DNA from: Apricaphanius iberus
Taxonomy: Eukaryota > Chordata > Actinopteri > Cyprinodontiformes > Aphaniidae
Assembly: GCA_028564705.1 (NCBI GenBank)
Contig: JAPXFQ010002678.1
Coordinates: forward strand, 124,001-188,000
Reading direction: 5' to 3'
DNA length: 64,000 nt
Shown here: positions 49,559 through 62,500 of the stretch, one piece after another
Layout: each line of letters starts with the position of its first letter
Position numbering within the stretch: position 1 is the first letter of the stretch
Notes under the pieces: generated by a model
Database searches by the model: none
What the model was told of the DNA's origin: nothing
Seen by the model: only the letters and a program-made list of their open reading frames with translations
Made by a program: the position numbers and the translations under genes

Positions 49559-50170
49559 ATGGGACCAATTAAGATGACAGAAAAATCTCCAAAAGGCAGG
49601 ATGAACCCATCCACCCCGTCTCCTTCTCCACTAACACAAAAACAAGTCATGTTTATTGCTCTTAAAAATACAGGTCTGCTTCTATTTTCTGTTCTTGAAC
49701 TGAAAAACGCTGGGACCCTCTTCAAAGCCTTGGCACGCCTGCTTTCATTCGCTTTAATTTCTCACTTCTTTCACTGCGCTTTAATCCAGTCACACAGGCT
49801 CCCCGAGCAGGTGAAGTCAGCCAAAGACGTTCCCACGGTCCCCGAGCGAATCCAAGCGGGCCGAGCGCTTCCTGAGGGCCGGCCATCTGTCCGCTCTGTG
49901 TCAGGGGGTGAAAGCGTCAGCTGCGCCACCAAAGCCAGCGTTCCAGCGAAGCCCGAGCCCACAGGCTCACACATACACAGCTTGGACCCAAACACAAACG
50001 AGTCGGCAAACAAACAGGCAGACGAGGCTACAACCCTGTACGCTAACACACAAAGCCTCACACTGGAACAACCTCCTCCACACACAGTCTGGAGCTTTTC
50101 ATGCTTCTACACTAATTTCATCAGCAACACATCCAGCTCTAAGCACGGCAGTTCCCCACATAAAACTTGA
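49559..50170 (+). other. 203-codon open frame of unknown status
   Basis: The longest non-repetitive open frame in the window. Its N-terminal half has a hydrophobic stretch (about residues 55-75). The C-terminal half is Ser/Pro/Thr-rich with no motif that I recognise. The region 49790-49950 is GC-rich with many CpGs, which by itself lengthens frames. There is no supporting splice or polyadenylation signal. It may be part of the CpG-rich block that continues to 50860. Confidence 0.2.
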
Positions 50171-50536
50171 CCTTTACTTCATGCTGCTGACATAAACACA
50201 AGCCAACTATTTCAGCACAGAGCTGCAGATTGCTCCAATTCTTCCTGTCCTAAATCCAGATTTGTCTTGACCATGTGACGTTTTCCTTTCTTTCTTTCTT
50301 GAGCACATGCTGCCCCCCCCCCTCCTGAAAGCTGACGTCCTTTCAGTTGATTTTCCCGAGTCTAAAAAAGCGACTGCACCGCTGGCTGATGTGGTCCTCT
50401 GCCCAGCGCGCCGCAGCTTTAAAATGCGTGACATTGCCTCTGTGGGAGCATGAGAACGGAGCTTCCTCAATAGTGGGGTCCCCATAGCCGGCCCGTAACC
50501 ATGGAAGCAGATGCCTGCCCTCCTGGCCCTCCTTAC

Positions 50537-50860
50537 CTCCTGTCGATGGCGGGCTGTGAAAAGAAGCTGCGCCTGCCTTTCTCCTGGCTCTGAGCGAACT
50601 TGCCCCGCTCCTCAAAAGGAGCCATTGAACAGGTCACCGGTCTAGACTTGTTTGCACGGTCCAGGGAGCAGCCTTGATGTAACCCTTGCTCTCCTCTCTC
50701 TCCCAATCTCTCTCTGCTTGCCACACCAGCCGCCCAGCGACTGCAGACTCTGGAGGGGTGGCGGCGAAGGGGTTGGAGCGCTGCTGGTGGAGGGGGGGGG
50801 ACACTGGAGACGTGGATTTGAAAAGGAGCCTGTCCGATTTTGCCATTGTGCCTTTTCATT
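50537..50860 (-). promoter_or_regulatory. GC-rich block, possible promoter and first exon on the minus strand
   Basis: CpG-rich DNA transcribable toward lower coordinates. A minus-strand frame runs from 50859 to a strong splice-donor-like site, GAG then GTAAGG, whose GT starts at 50536. A second ATG at 50625 would give a 29-codon basic, Ser/Gln-rich start (MAPFEERGKFAQSQEKG...). The frame ends in the donor itself (TAA formed by GTAAGG), as a true exon would. No protein family was recognised and no downstream exon was found. Confidence 0.33.
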
Positions 50861-50869
50861 CATCGATTG

Positions 50870-53800
50870 CATGAATATCGAACCTTCTGTCCCTGCGTGT
50901 GTGAAACAGATAGCTTAGCCAGCATTTCACCCTCTCAGGGCCTCAGCTACCGTCTCTATTCACACTCATTTTTCATTCACACTAAAACGAATAACTAAAA
51001 ACTCTCGCTAAGTCTGATCTTGACATGACAGGGGAAATGATGCCGGGAATAACCGATTTGTTGAAATAAGTTAGTTTACATAACAGTTTGATCTGAGATT
51101 ATATTCATCACATAATGATTAAAACTTAAATCATGTAACAAAAAGCTAAAGTAAAATGCAGCGAGCAATCAGCACCTGGAAATAACATATATTTATATTT
51201 AAAACCTCTGAAATAAATACAGAATTAGTTTAAGAAATTACTACAAATTAGAATTTAAATCTACAATCAGTAAATATATGCCTTGTATATTACTGATAAA
51301 ATATCTTACATGAAACTGAAAAGTGAAAAATGGAGCTTGGGGCTTTGGAAAATAAATCAAATGAAATTATATATCTTTGTATAATTCCAAAAAATAAGGA
51401 CAATTTGCAAATGATGAGTAAATGAATACATACATATAAGCCATTCCAGGAAGAAAAAAACCTATCATAGCTATAATTATTATTATTATTATTATTATTT
51501 TGTTTAAGAAAATAATTGTATTTTTGGTGTATGCAAATAAAGGGTTATGGATCTATAGATGGAGTTTAACACATCAGTATTGTCCAGGCTGACTTTTCGC
51601 TCCGTCTGATTTATTTTAAACCAGTTTATGGATAAAAATATAAACACAACTTCATAACTAATTTCCTTCCACTTTTCTTGCTGTTTTTCTTTTTAAAGTA
51701 ACAGTAAAAATATTCAGTTACAATCAATTCCAGGTTTTATTTCAGGGCCTTGGATTTGGCATTTATCATTAAATATGAAATATATATGAGATAATATATA
51801 TATATTATATTACATAAAATATATTCTTATATTTTCCTTGTACATATCACAAGCAACGTACGTTGATGAGCCTAAAAACCCCTGAAAGTTGCCGATGGGA
51901 TTTAGTATGAAATGTAGAAAGGTGTAAGGAGACGCGGCTGTAGCCGCCTTGTGAAAAGGGGGGGCAGAAAATGAGCAAAGTGAAAGGCGGAGGAAGGAAA
52001 GTGAAAAGAAGTAGTGAAGTACGAAGGCCGGGGTATTTTGTTCATTCAACAATCAGGGCAGTTCTCATCTGCCTTCAGAAATATTACTGCCACTAATAAC
52101 CTCTTCCAGACAACACAGCAGGGCGGCTGGACCTGGTTAAAAACAGACACAAAAATAATAATAATCCAGAGACATTTTAACAACGGTTAGATTAAGCCTA
52201 CAATCTAAGAAATAATTCATTTCAATATTTCAGTTTCTGTTCCTAAATTCGACATTTTTACAGTTTGCCTAAACCAAAGACATTTAGTAATTAATTTATG
52301 CTGAAATTACAAACAAAATGCTAAATGATTAGGCATTTTTTATAATAGAAAATAGGTGAGATGCTAACATTAATGTTATTTAGCTGCATGGATAATTAAA
52401 GAAAATACTTAAATAAAAAAATGAAATAAAATATTTAAATTGACCTTATTGGCTAATATTAAATTAAAGAGAGCAGCACATTATTGTTTCCCCTGAGCAT
52501 GGACATACTTGGAAGAATTGTTAATAAAAGCTGCCTTATCTAGGCAGCAACAATGGTAAAAATCACACACACACACACACACACACACACTCTTCCTGTC
52601 TCCTATTAATTCCAAGTTCCAGCCAACATTTCCGTCTATCAAAGAAATAATTTTATGTAAAAAAATTGACACCATAAAATGTTATTTCATATTTTCAGCA
52701 TCAACTACTTTGAGTTTGAATTCTAATTTGAAAATATTATACAAATAAATGAAGTGTGTTTTTCTTATTAAACTGTATGAACCTCGTTTATCGAGCTGCA
52801 CAGCGACTCTGCCACCAAACTGGAAGCAGCTAAAAACGAGCAGACAAACATCAGCATGGGCTTTGTTTGCTCCGCTCAGTCTCTCTGCACCACACACTCT
52901 CTGGCAGATGTTGCCCTGAAACATCATCGCGTTGCAGGCCAGGGCTGCAGCGCGCCGTCTCCTCTCACGGCCCTGTGTCGGCAGTGCTCACGCGTCATTA
53001 CGGCGCAGCAAAGCAAAGCAAATACAAAGCCGTTTCAAATGGATGAGAAGCTCCAAGCCTGCCTCTGCTTTAAGCTACTTTTTCCCCCATTTTTTTCCAC
53101 AGTGTCTGAACTGAGCCTGTCTGTGTTTACTGACAGGAGACCGGGCTGCCAGCAGGCTGGGACTGCAGACCGCACATTGGTGCAGGAACAATACGTTCAC
53201 TAAGTTTTAGCGCTTGGAAATTCAGAACATCTCAAATATTAATTAGTGCACAAGGACAGAGGAAGTCTGCACTGGAAGCAAAACAAATGAAATTCTCTTC
53301 TGGCTGTCAGAGTAAAAGGCCCCAGCAGACCTGAGGCCTTTTAATAGAAAAACACAGAAAAAAAAAAAATAACACTTTTCTGTTAAGCTCCAATTTAAAA
53401 AAAATGAAAATAAAAAAAATTCCTACATTTTTCACGAGCTGCAGCATGAAATCTGATATCTAATTTGTACGAAAGGACAAATGCAAATCTGGACTAGGAA
53501 TAACCACTGCTCCCCCCCCCTCCCCAGCTCCCGGGTTAAGCCCACAGGCTTCTGCACAAAGCACAGAGGGCGCCATCATTTCCTGAACCCTGTTTAATCA
53601 GCTGCTACATTCCCCTTACTACATTTAGATGGAATAACTATCCCCTTTTAACCAAAACCTTCTATTTATTCTTTATTTTATTTTAAACTATATTAAATAA
53701 ATTCCTTTTAACTAGAGAATGTAAAATCATTTTAAGACACACTTCTTACATCCAAACTCCCCACAATGGATCAGGATAAACTCCCGTCCCCACCACAGTG

Positions 53801-54635
53801 TGGCTGGGTCTCAGGCTGTGCCTCCACCGCCATCACCACTAAGGCAGGACGTAAAGGTGGGCTGGAACAAAAGGCTCTTCAGCAGAACCACTGTTTAATT
53901 AAGTGCAGGGCAACAAATCCTCCCCATTCAGCCGTGGGACACTTGTGGGGCCGTGTGGAGTGGATCGCTGCTGAAAGGCTTCCATCATAACACCAGAGGA
54001 GCGTCCCTCTTCACTGCCAACCACACCGCTGCCTGTGTTAACAAGGCTGCTGTCTGCTGCTCCCACTCTTTGTCTCCTGAATGAGTCCAATTGGAGAGAC
54101 AAAGCAGAGCACACACGTCCAGGCCTCCTCCTGCATGCTGCTCTTTTTATAGCTACTCCTGAACTGGAGCTGAAGCTTTACTTAGTCTAACTCTCTGACT
54201 GAAGAAACCAAAAATATCACAACCGCTTTACAGCTAAATTCACATGTTAAGGTTGTTCAAGGCCCCATATTAAAAAGAAAATATGATTTATTTCTATTTT
54301 TATTTATTCAACAAAGAACACTTATATTTGTAGAAAAAATATAATATTTGCTCCAGCAATTAACTGAACAGAGATCAGAGTTAGCTGTGATCAGGAGCTC
54401 AGATAGTGAAAAATCTGATTATCTTCGTGTATGAAATGTGTCAAAATAAGAGAATCCCAAAATCAAATAAATAAAATATATGTGATGGCAAATTTTTTGA
54501 GTCTAATAAACAATGGTTAGAGACATGTGCTTATTCCAAAATCAGAATGTCTAGATCAGAAATGAGAAAATATCTGATCCAAAAAACCAAATACTGGTGT
54601 TTTGAAATATTTTCCTGTTATGAAATGATATATCC

Positions 54636-54637
<2 letters not shown>
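50870..54637. other. Non-coding stretch with simple repeats
   Basis: (ATT)n at 51477-51501, (CA)n at 52563-52590, and a C run at 53512-53520. 52860-53200 and 53750-54120 are GC-richer and unassigned. No gene recognised. Confidence 0.5.

Positions 54638-54710
<73 letters not shown>
54638..54710. repeat. (AT)n microsatellite
   Basis: About 36 uninterrupted AT units. Confidence 0.97.
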
Positions 54711-54713
<3 letters not shown>

Positions 54714-54769
54714 TATTGTAAAATGCAGAAGTAATAAAAATATGTTTCATAGCCAATGAGATGATTAGT

Positions 54770-54970
54770 TAATTGAAACTGAATGAAAGCCAAACTTTCT
54801 GAGAGCCTTGTGTGTGAGGAGCTCGGGCTGGACTTGGGCCTCTAATCCTGGGGGACAAAAAGCGGCACATCCACCGAGACAAATTGCATTTGATGGACGC
54901 CTGCTGTTAGATCTGAAAGCAGCGGTTCGGTCTGTGAGGCCCATTGTGTCGGAGGAACCCTGAGAAGGAA
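54770..54970. promoter_or_regulatory. Candidate conserved non-coding element
   Basis: A repeat-free block with balanced composition including GACAAATTGCATTTGATGG. No coding evidence. Confidence 0.25.
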
Positions 54971-55629
54971 ACACGCTCAAAATGTATTAGAAGCGCAGCT
55001 CCTCAAATACGATATTAATTCCCAGACAGTGTGGTGAAAGCAGATAATCCTAATCCAATCGATGGAGTTCCTCAGTGAAAACACGGAGCCGAAACGCAGC
55101 TTCTACATGCTTTATCTTCTCAGAGAAAACTGAAAAAAATTTAACATAACAAATCTTTTTTTTAGTATTTTCTTTGTAAAAAATTACAATAACATTAGAA
55201 TTCCCATTTTTCCTTTTTTATTTCATTCTTATTTTTCTGGATATTTTTTAAATGTATTCTTAAAATATATAAACACTGAAAATTAAATTATAGTTTATCA
55301 TTTAGAAACCTGCAAGTTGCAAAAAAAATATTTAAATATAATTATCTGTTTTTCTTATGACCCTAAAAACAAAACTCTCCTTCAGATCGTCTTTACCGAT
55401 TCATCAGCTGTACTTTATGAAATAAGAAAAAAGGGGGAGAAAATGTAGTGTAATACATCGATCTGACGGTGATCTGGCGCAGATGTGTGTGTTTGTAGGC
55501 AGAACATGTTCCTGTGGTGAACACCTCCATCTTTATCTCTGATGAACACATGTGAGGAGGTGGAGGTGGTGGTGCTAACTGTGGTCAGATGGAGGAGGCT
55601 GGCCGGCCGGCCGTACGCTGCGTCTCACT
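54971..55629. other. Non-coding stretch, AT-rich
   Basis: Nothing recognised. A GGCCGGCCGGCC palindrome lies at about 55600-55611. Confidence 0.5.
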
Positions 55630-55890
55630 CAGCTCAGGGTCAGCCTCATTTCCATATGAATGCAGATATGCTCAAATTAAAAAAGCCTGATCCTAGTCCC
55701 AGAGCTATAGAGGAAATGTGCACTAGCTGGAAGGATTCTCAATCTATTCCCATGGCAAATAAATATATCAGCACGTTAAATATAATAATGAGAAAGCAGG
55801 AAACAACTGATTTACACATAGAATTATCCCTGGTTTTGCATCATGAATTATTCAAAGTTAACGCTGTGAGCCTAGCAGGCTGGGCTCACA
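55630..55890. promoter_or_regulatory. Candidate conserved non-coding element (strongest)
   Basis: A repeat-free block with CATTTCCATATGAATGCAG, CCCATGGCAAATAAATATAT and TTTTGCATCATGAATTATTC. The last includes an octamer-like TTTGCAT next to an AATTA core. A plus-strand frame crosses it without any recognisable domain. The style matches deeply conserved vertebrate enhancers, but conservation cannot be measured here. Confidence 0.4.
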
Positions 55891-56609
55891 ATACAAACAG
55901 ACAGTAAGGTTGGGAGATGCTCCATCCCAGCCAGTCTGCATAAAGCCTTGAGCCAGACAAAGGTTCTGTCCTGAAAGACAAACAGCAGGAAGCATGAAAA
56001 CGATAATGAACGTGATGCAGAGACGCTCGCATCAAGCAGCCCATGAAGCATGAAGCCATGATGGGGAGACAGCATGGAGATTAGAAAGGAAGGAGCAGTG
56101 AAGACGTCCTGTCTCCTAGCTGGCTGGATCAGACGCTCCTATTGCTGCAGTCAGTCGTTCGGCTCGAACCCAGAGCAGGGGGACCATCTACTACAGCGAG
56201 CGATGAGGACAGTGGACACAAAGTAGAACTCACACAGCAGATGAGGAGCAACTTTCAGATCACATACTAGTGACAAAGAAACAAACATGAGTCCTTTCTC
56301 CTTTATGATAAACAGCTAGCACACCTAGTTCAGCTGATAATCTACACATAACAGCCTAAATAATAACTAACAGCCTGCAAAAGAATCTGAAATATTTAGC
56401 ATTGCCTGTTATTGAATCTTTACTTTCTAATTAAAACATCTATATAGTTATCAAACCTATGATTACAGCCAGCAAAATAAACAACTCACAGAATGCAGAT
56501 CAGAAATCTATCCGAAGATTATATTTACTTGGCTGATTCATATCAGCCCTCCACTCCAAAAATGTAGTTAATATGCAGGCTAACCTCTATCTGCTATTAC
56601 GGATATAAT
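55891..56609. other. Non-coding stretch, nothing recognised
   Basis: No frames of note and no repeats. Confidence 0.5.
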
Positions 56610-56617
56610 GTGAAGAG

Positions 56618-57205
56618 TAGGGATGCACTGATACAGTTTTTTTGTTTTGATACAGCTATCTAATGTTCATCATCTGCGGACACGGATGTCATACAGCTCC
56701 CAACATGATTGAATTACATAAAATGTGTGTCATTGTGAGGCAGACATAAATATTTTATTTCAAGTCAACTTCATACTTTACTTTCACCTTAATGTGAACA
56801 AATAAAAAGGCAAATATACTTAATTACTCATTCATTTGACAACTTTGCATCAGAACAGTAAAAATAATCATAATTAGCCAATAGCTATACAAGTTTGGCC
56901 AAACATGAAATAAAATAGTAACAAATCTTCAACTGGTTCAGTCAGTGCAACTAAGAATACAAAAAGGCTAACATAAATAATTATGTTACCTTAGTCAAAC
57001 ATGTAAGAACAAGAACAGAACCTCTTTGTAACGGTTCACTTGGTCCAACTAGGAAATCAGAATATAATATATAAACAGCATTATTATTAGATGGATGGGG
57101 CATATCTATTCATCATATTCATCTATTCGTCACCCATACCTGATCTAGTATTTTCTTCTGTATCTGTACTGCTACAGATATTAATATCAGATTGGTGCAT
57201 CCCTA
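56618..57205. mobile_element. Non-autonomous hAT element with perfect target duplication
   Basis: Ends TAGGGATGCACTGATAC and, reverse-complemented, TAGGGATGCACCAATCTGAT. An exact 8-bp duplication, GTGAAGAG, lies at 56610-56617 and 57206-57213. The 588-bp AT-rich interior has no transposase. The intact duplication suggests fairly recent insertion. Confidence 0.9.
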
Positions 57206-57213
57206 GTGAAGAG

Positions 57214-57825
57214 GCGTATTGTGAAGTTTTAGCTTTCTGAAACTCAGATGGTCCAGATGCAAAAGCCCCCTTCTAATCAGGCCAAGGAAGCTTTTTTAGT
57301 GATGTAAAAATTAAAATTTATATTTTGAATGGAACATCAAAAATATTCCTTGGCTAAAAAGACTAAGGCAGACGGGCACATCTGTCTGTCATGTAAGATA
57401 GAAAGGTGTAGGAGCGTTCTTTCAGACAGTTTCTTAAATAGAAACTATTAAACTGACTAGAATGTTTAAATGATTGTATTGAAATGACTTTTACTGTAGT
57501 GCCTAAAGATGAAAAGATGAATATAGAAATAAACTGAACTGATTAACAGGGGGCAGCAGCAGGAAGTGGCAAGTCAGCTGCTGAAAACGGCCATTATTCT
57601 AATGTTTCTTACGTTAAATGTGGAAACTTTGGAATAGTTTCCATCCATAACCTTGGCTGACCTTGACGCTGGTAACTGGCCCAAACCAAGAGAGAAACAA
57701 GTATTTAGGTAATTATCAATTATACTGAATATACACAATTTTCTTGCAATGGTGTTATAATCATGTTTAGTTAATACTGGATAGGAAGTCATATTTATTT
57801 ATTTAAATAAGATTTCAGAGTCATT
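57214..57825. other. Non-coding stretch, nothing recognised
   Basis: AT-rich unique-looking sequence. Confidence 0.5.
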
Positions 57826-57960
57826 ATGTAGCAAAGTGGTGAGTGCAGCTGCTCAGCGTACAGATGTTCCTTTTCTGAGATCCAGTCCCATCCAGCTGGA
57901 TCTTTTTGTGCCACCATATACAATCCACTGTCAAATAAAGGTTATTTGGCCACAACACCA
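57826..57960 (+). mobile_element. Possible tRNA-derived SINE fragment
   Basis: GTAGCAAAGTGGTGAGTGC resembles a tRNA A-box region, and GAGATCCAGTCCCATCC, about 50 bp later, a degenerate B box. The unit continues to CTGTCAAATAAAGGTTATTT. No flanking duplication was found. It differs from the SINE at 752-997. Confidence 0.35.
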
Positions 57961-58460
57961 AAAACAGCCATTACAGTGATACTCATTACTGAGGATACTT
58001 ATTGAATGTGATTTAAACCATTGTGAGTATTTAAAAATGTGTTCTCTAAGAAAAAAGTCACCTTGTCATTATTTAATATGTGTTGATCACGTTAAACATG
58101 GCTGCTGTGGTGTTGTGGGTAGTACAACCTGAGATCAACATCCAGCCTGGGAATTATCAGCTTGTTGTTACATTACACAACACAATTGAGTAACGGTGTC
58201 CACAACAAACGCGATAGGAGCAACTAGAACTTCAGGTATATATGTAAAATCAATGGAGGAGCGCGATGAAGCGCGACTTGGGGTCCAGCGACACTTCAGA
58301 AACAGATTTGCGTTGCGACAAAGCTTTACTGTCTGATTTGCGCAAACAATTTGCGCTACCGATGTGATAGAAAATTCTCGCTGCATTTTCTGTGGTGCAT
58401 TTTGTGCATTTACGTTCATATCGTCTACCGCTCGAGTCGGAAAAATGTGAACTCCAGCGT
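57961..58460. other. Non-coding, with TTTGCGCAAA-type inverted motifs
   Basis: GATTTGCGCAAACAATTTGC at about 58335-58355 and flanking GCGCGATGAAGCGCG look like pieces of an unclassified repeat ending where the satellite starts. Confidence 0.4.
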
Positions 58461-60193
58461 GAACTACCAGAACCACAATGAACCATCATGAACCACCAGA
58501 ACCACCATGAACCACCATGAACCACCATGAACCACCAGAACTACCATGAACCACCCTGAACTACCATGAACCACCATGAACCAAAATGAACCATCATGAA
58601 CCACCACGAACCACTACAATCACCATGAACCACCATGAACTACCATGAACCACCATGAACTACCATGAACCATCATGAACCACCATGAACCACTACAACC
58701 ACCATGAACCACCATGACCTACCATGAACCACCATGAACCAAAATAAACCAACATGAACCACCACGAACCACTACAACCACCATGAACCACCATGAACTA
58801 CCATGAACCACCATTAACCAAAATGAACCATCATGAACCACCATGAACCACTACAACCACCATGAACCACCATGAACCACCATGAACCACCAGAACCACC
58901 ATGAACCACCATGAACCACCAAAACCACCATGAACTACCATGAACCATCATGAGCCATCATGAACCACCATGAACCACCATGAACTACCATGAACCACCA
59001 TGAACCAAAATGAACCACCATGAACTACCAAAACCACCATGAACTACCATGAACCATCATGAGCCATCATGAACCACCATGAACCACCATGAACTACCAT
59101 GAACCACCATGAACCAAAATGAACACAAGACCTGATCCATCATGAGCCATCATGAACCCATGAACCACCATGAACCACCAGAACCACCATGAACCACCAG
59201 AACCACCATGAACGACCTAAACCACCATGAACCACCAGAACCACCAGAACCACCATGAACCACCATGAACTACCATGAACCACCAAAACCACCATGAACC
59301 ACCAGAACCACCATGAACCACCATGAACCACCATGAACTACCATGAACCACCAAAACCACCATGAACCACCATGAACCACCAGAACCACCATGAACGACC
59401 TAAACCACCATGAACCACCATGAACCACCATGAACTACCATGAACCACCAAAACCACCAGAACCACCATGAACCACCATGAACCACCAGAACCACCATGA
59501 ACGACCTAAACCACCATGAACCACCAGAACCACCAGAACCACCATGAACCACCATGAACTACCATGAACCACCAAAACCACCATGAACCACCAGAACCAC
59601 CATGAACCACCATGAACCACCATGAACTACCATGAACCACCAAAACCACCATGAACCACCATGAACCACCAGAACCACCATGAACGACCTAAACCACCAT
59701 GAACCACCATGAACCACCATGAACTACCATGAACCACCAAAACCACCAGAACCACCATGAACCACCATGAACCACCAGAACCACCATGAACGACCTAAAC
59801 CACCATGAACCACCAGAACCACCAGAACCACCATGAACCACCATGAACTACCATGAACCACCAAAACCACCATGAACCACCATGAACCACCAGAACCACC
59901 ATGAACCACCATGAACTACCATGAACCACCAAAACCACCATGAACCACCAGAACCACCATGAACCACCAGAACCACCATGAACGACCTAAACCACCATGA
60001 ACCACCAGAACCACCATGAACCACCATGAACCACCAAAACCACCAGAACCACCATGAACTACCATAAACGACCAAAACCACCAGAACCACCATGAACCAC
60101 CATGAACCACCAAAACCACCAGAACCACCATGACATACCATAAACGACCAAAACCACCAGAACCACCATGAACCACCATGAATGACCAAAACC
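58461..60193. repeat. 10-bp satellite array (CCACCATGAA) with 289-bp higher-order period
   Basis: About 170 units of AACCACCATG with variants AACCACCAGA, AACTACCATG, AACCACCAAA and AACGACCTAA. The rare variant AACGACCTAA occurs at 59211, 59394, 59500, 59683, 59789 and 59981. The first five spacings alternate 183 and 106 bp, giving a 289-bp higher-order repeat in roughly three copies. All frames on the minus strand read Trp/Phe/Gly/His/Val strings because the unit lacks minus-strand stops. They are not genes. Confidence 0.97.
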
Positions 60194-60229
60194 ACAAGAA
60201 CCAGAATGTATATTTTGATAACCTTTGAA

Positions 60230-62500
60230 TTTACTTTACCCAACGTTCCAAAATATGAAAGAAAATTTAATTACAGTAGAACTTTATCAGACAATGCTGT
60301 TACACATTTTAAAGAATCTGTTCCATTCTTGTTTCCGTATGTGTCTCAGAATACCACAGTGGATGGCAGTAATTCCAACAATAACCCTTCAGACATTGAT
60401 GGTCTGGTTTAAAGTATTACTTCCTCACTGCGTTTGGCACTAGACAGTGTAGCCCCCTTAAAAAAGAAGGTAATCAGCCATAGGAGGCAGGCTCCCTGGT
60501 TTAGTGCAGAGTTGTGTACTTTAAAGCAGAATCCTAGGAAACTGGAGAGAAAATGGCGCTCTACACATATAAATGATTCCTTTCTAACCTGGAAAAATAA
60601 TCTACTATTTTATAAAAACGCCGTTCAACAAGCTAGAACAGCATATTTCTCATCATTAATAGAGATAAATAAAAACAATCCTAGGTTTCTTTTTAGTACA
60701 GTTGCCAAACTTACACAGAGTCATAGCTCTGTTGAGCCAAACATTCCCCCTTCTCTCAGTAGTGATGACTTTATGGGATTCTTCATAAATAAAATAAATT
60801 CTAATAAAAATAAAAACATTGGCATTCTCCCGAACATGATTAATTATCTCAGTAAATGAGGCAGTATCAGAGAGAACTGTAGAACCATGTTAATGTCTGT
60901 ACCGTTTTGATTCTGTTGAACTTTGAGAATTATCAAAAAAATTAGCTTCATCTAAACCCTCAACTTGTATGTTAGACCCAATACCAACCAAATGATTTAA
61001 GGAAGTGTTCCCTCTGGTTACTGGCCCTATTGTAGACATGATGAATCTATCTTTAATAAATGGATATGTGCCACAGGAATTAAAGGTTGCTGTAATTAAA
61101 CCTTTACTTAAGGAACCCTCCCTGGATCAAGTGATTTAGCTAACTACAGACCTAAATCTAGCCTTCCTTTCTTATCCAAAATTCTTGAGAAAATAGTTGC
61201 TAATCAAGTATGTGAGAATCTAAACAGCAATAACCTGTTTGAGGAATTTCAGTCAGTTTTTAGAGCTGATCATAGCACTGAAACAGCACTGGTAAAAGTT
61301 ACTAATGATATTCTAATGGCCTCAGATAATGGATTTGTGACTGTTCTGGTTTTGTTTGATCTCAGTGCTGCTTTTGACAAAGTCGATCATAATATTCTCT
61401 TAAAAAGGCTTGAACATGTAGTAGGGATCAAGGGAACAGCACTAGGCTGGTTTAAATCATATCTGTCCGACAGATTCCAGTTTGTTCATGTCAATGATAA
61501 ATCTTCACACTCAAGGGTTACTTGTGGAGTACCACAGGGTTCTGTGCTTGGACCGATTCTCTTTACTATATATATGCTTCCAATTGGTAAAATAATTAGA
61601 CAACATGGAATAAATTTCAGCAGCTATGCTGATGATACACAATTATATTTATCCATAAAATCTGATGAAACCAATCATTTAGGTAGATTACAAGCATGTC
61701 TGCAAGACATAAAAACCTGGATGACTTTGAATTTTCTACTTTTAAATTCAGACAAGACAGAAGTCGTTGTCTTTGGAACAGAACCTTTAAAAATGAAACT
61801 GCTAAATCAGTCACTTCATCTGGATGGCATTAATTTGGCCTCTGGTAATAATGTTAAGAACCTCGGTATAATTTTTGACCAGTACGTGACATTTAAATCC
61901 CATAATAAACAGGTTTCTAGGATTTTTTTCTTTCACCTCCGGAATATTGCTAAAACTAGAAACCTCCTGTCCAGGAGTGATGCAGAGGAACTAGTCCATG
62001 CATCTGTTACTTCACTGCTGGACTACTGTAATTCCTTATTATCAGGAAGTCCACAAAATGCAATTAAAATTGCATTTTGTGGATGTCCTGATAATAAGGA
62101 TAATAAGGCTTTTAAGCCTTCAGTTGATCCAAAATGCTGCAGCAAGAGTTCTGATGAATATTAAAAAGAGAGATCACATTTCTCCTGTTTTAGCTTCTCT
62201 CCATTGGCTCCATGTTAAATCCAGAATAGAGTTTAAGATCCTCCTCCTTACTTATAAAGCCCTTAATAATCAGCACCATCGTACATCAGAGATCTGATTG
62301 TTCCATATGTTCCTAACAGAGCACTTTGTTCTCAGAATGCAGGTCTACTGGTAGTTCCTAGGATTTCTAAAAGTAGAATGGGAGGCAGATCTTTTAGTTA
62401 TCAGGCTCCTCTCCTGTGGAACCAGCTCCCAGTTTTAGTCCGTGAGGCAGATACTCTGTTTTCAAGACTAGTCTTAAAACCTTCCTTTTTGATAAAGCTT
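60230..62500 (+). pseudogene. L2 LINE ORF2 of copy 3, linker and reverse transcriptase (broken)
   Basis: The linker reads RKLERKWRSTHINDSF (60540-60590). The frame 60182-60859 has a TAA at 60410-60412 and ends at TGA 60857-60859. A TGA at 60993-60995 breaks TKLFKEVF, and a base is missing near 61130. The RT core from 61316 is open and keeps YADD (61625-61636), VPQGSVLGPILF and LLNSDKTEVVVFG. A 40-50-base templated insertion at 62067-62110 then shifts the frame. Further on, HISPVLASLHWL and RIEFKILLLTYKAL are readable. No endonuclease core or ORF1 remains. Confidence 0.88.
62034..62099. repeat. Near-perfect 66-bp palindrome in LINE copy 3
   Basis: The arm CCACAAAATGCAATT is followed by AA and its exact reverse complement. 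The symmetry extends outward with few mismatches to CCTTATTATCAG and CTGATAATAAGG. Copies 1 and 2 lack the right arm. Confidence 0.93.

Noticed and set aside
59140..60243. Many minus-strand frames rich in Trp, Phe, Gly, His and Val across the 10-bp satellite
   Set aside because: The satellite unit has no stop on that strand, so all frames are open by construction. There is no conserved start, domain or flanking gene signal.
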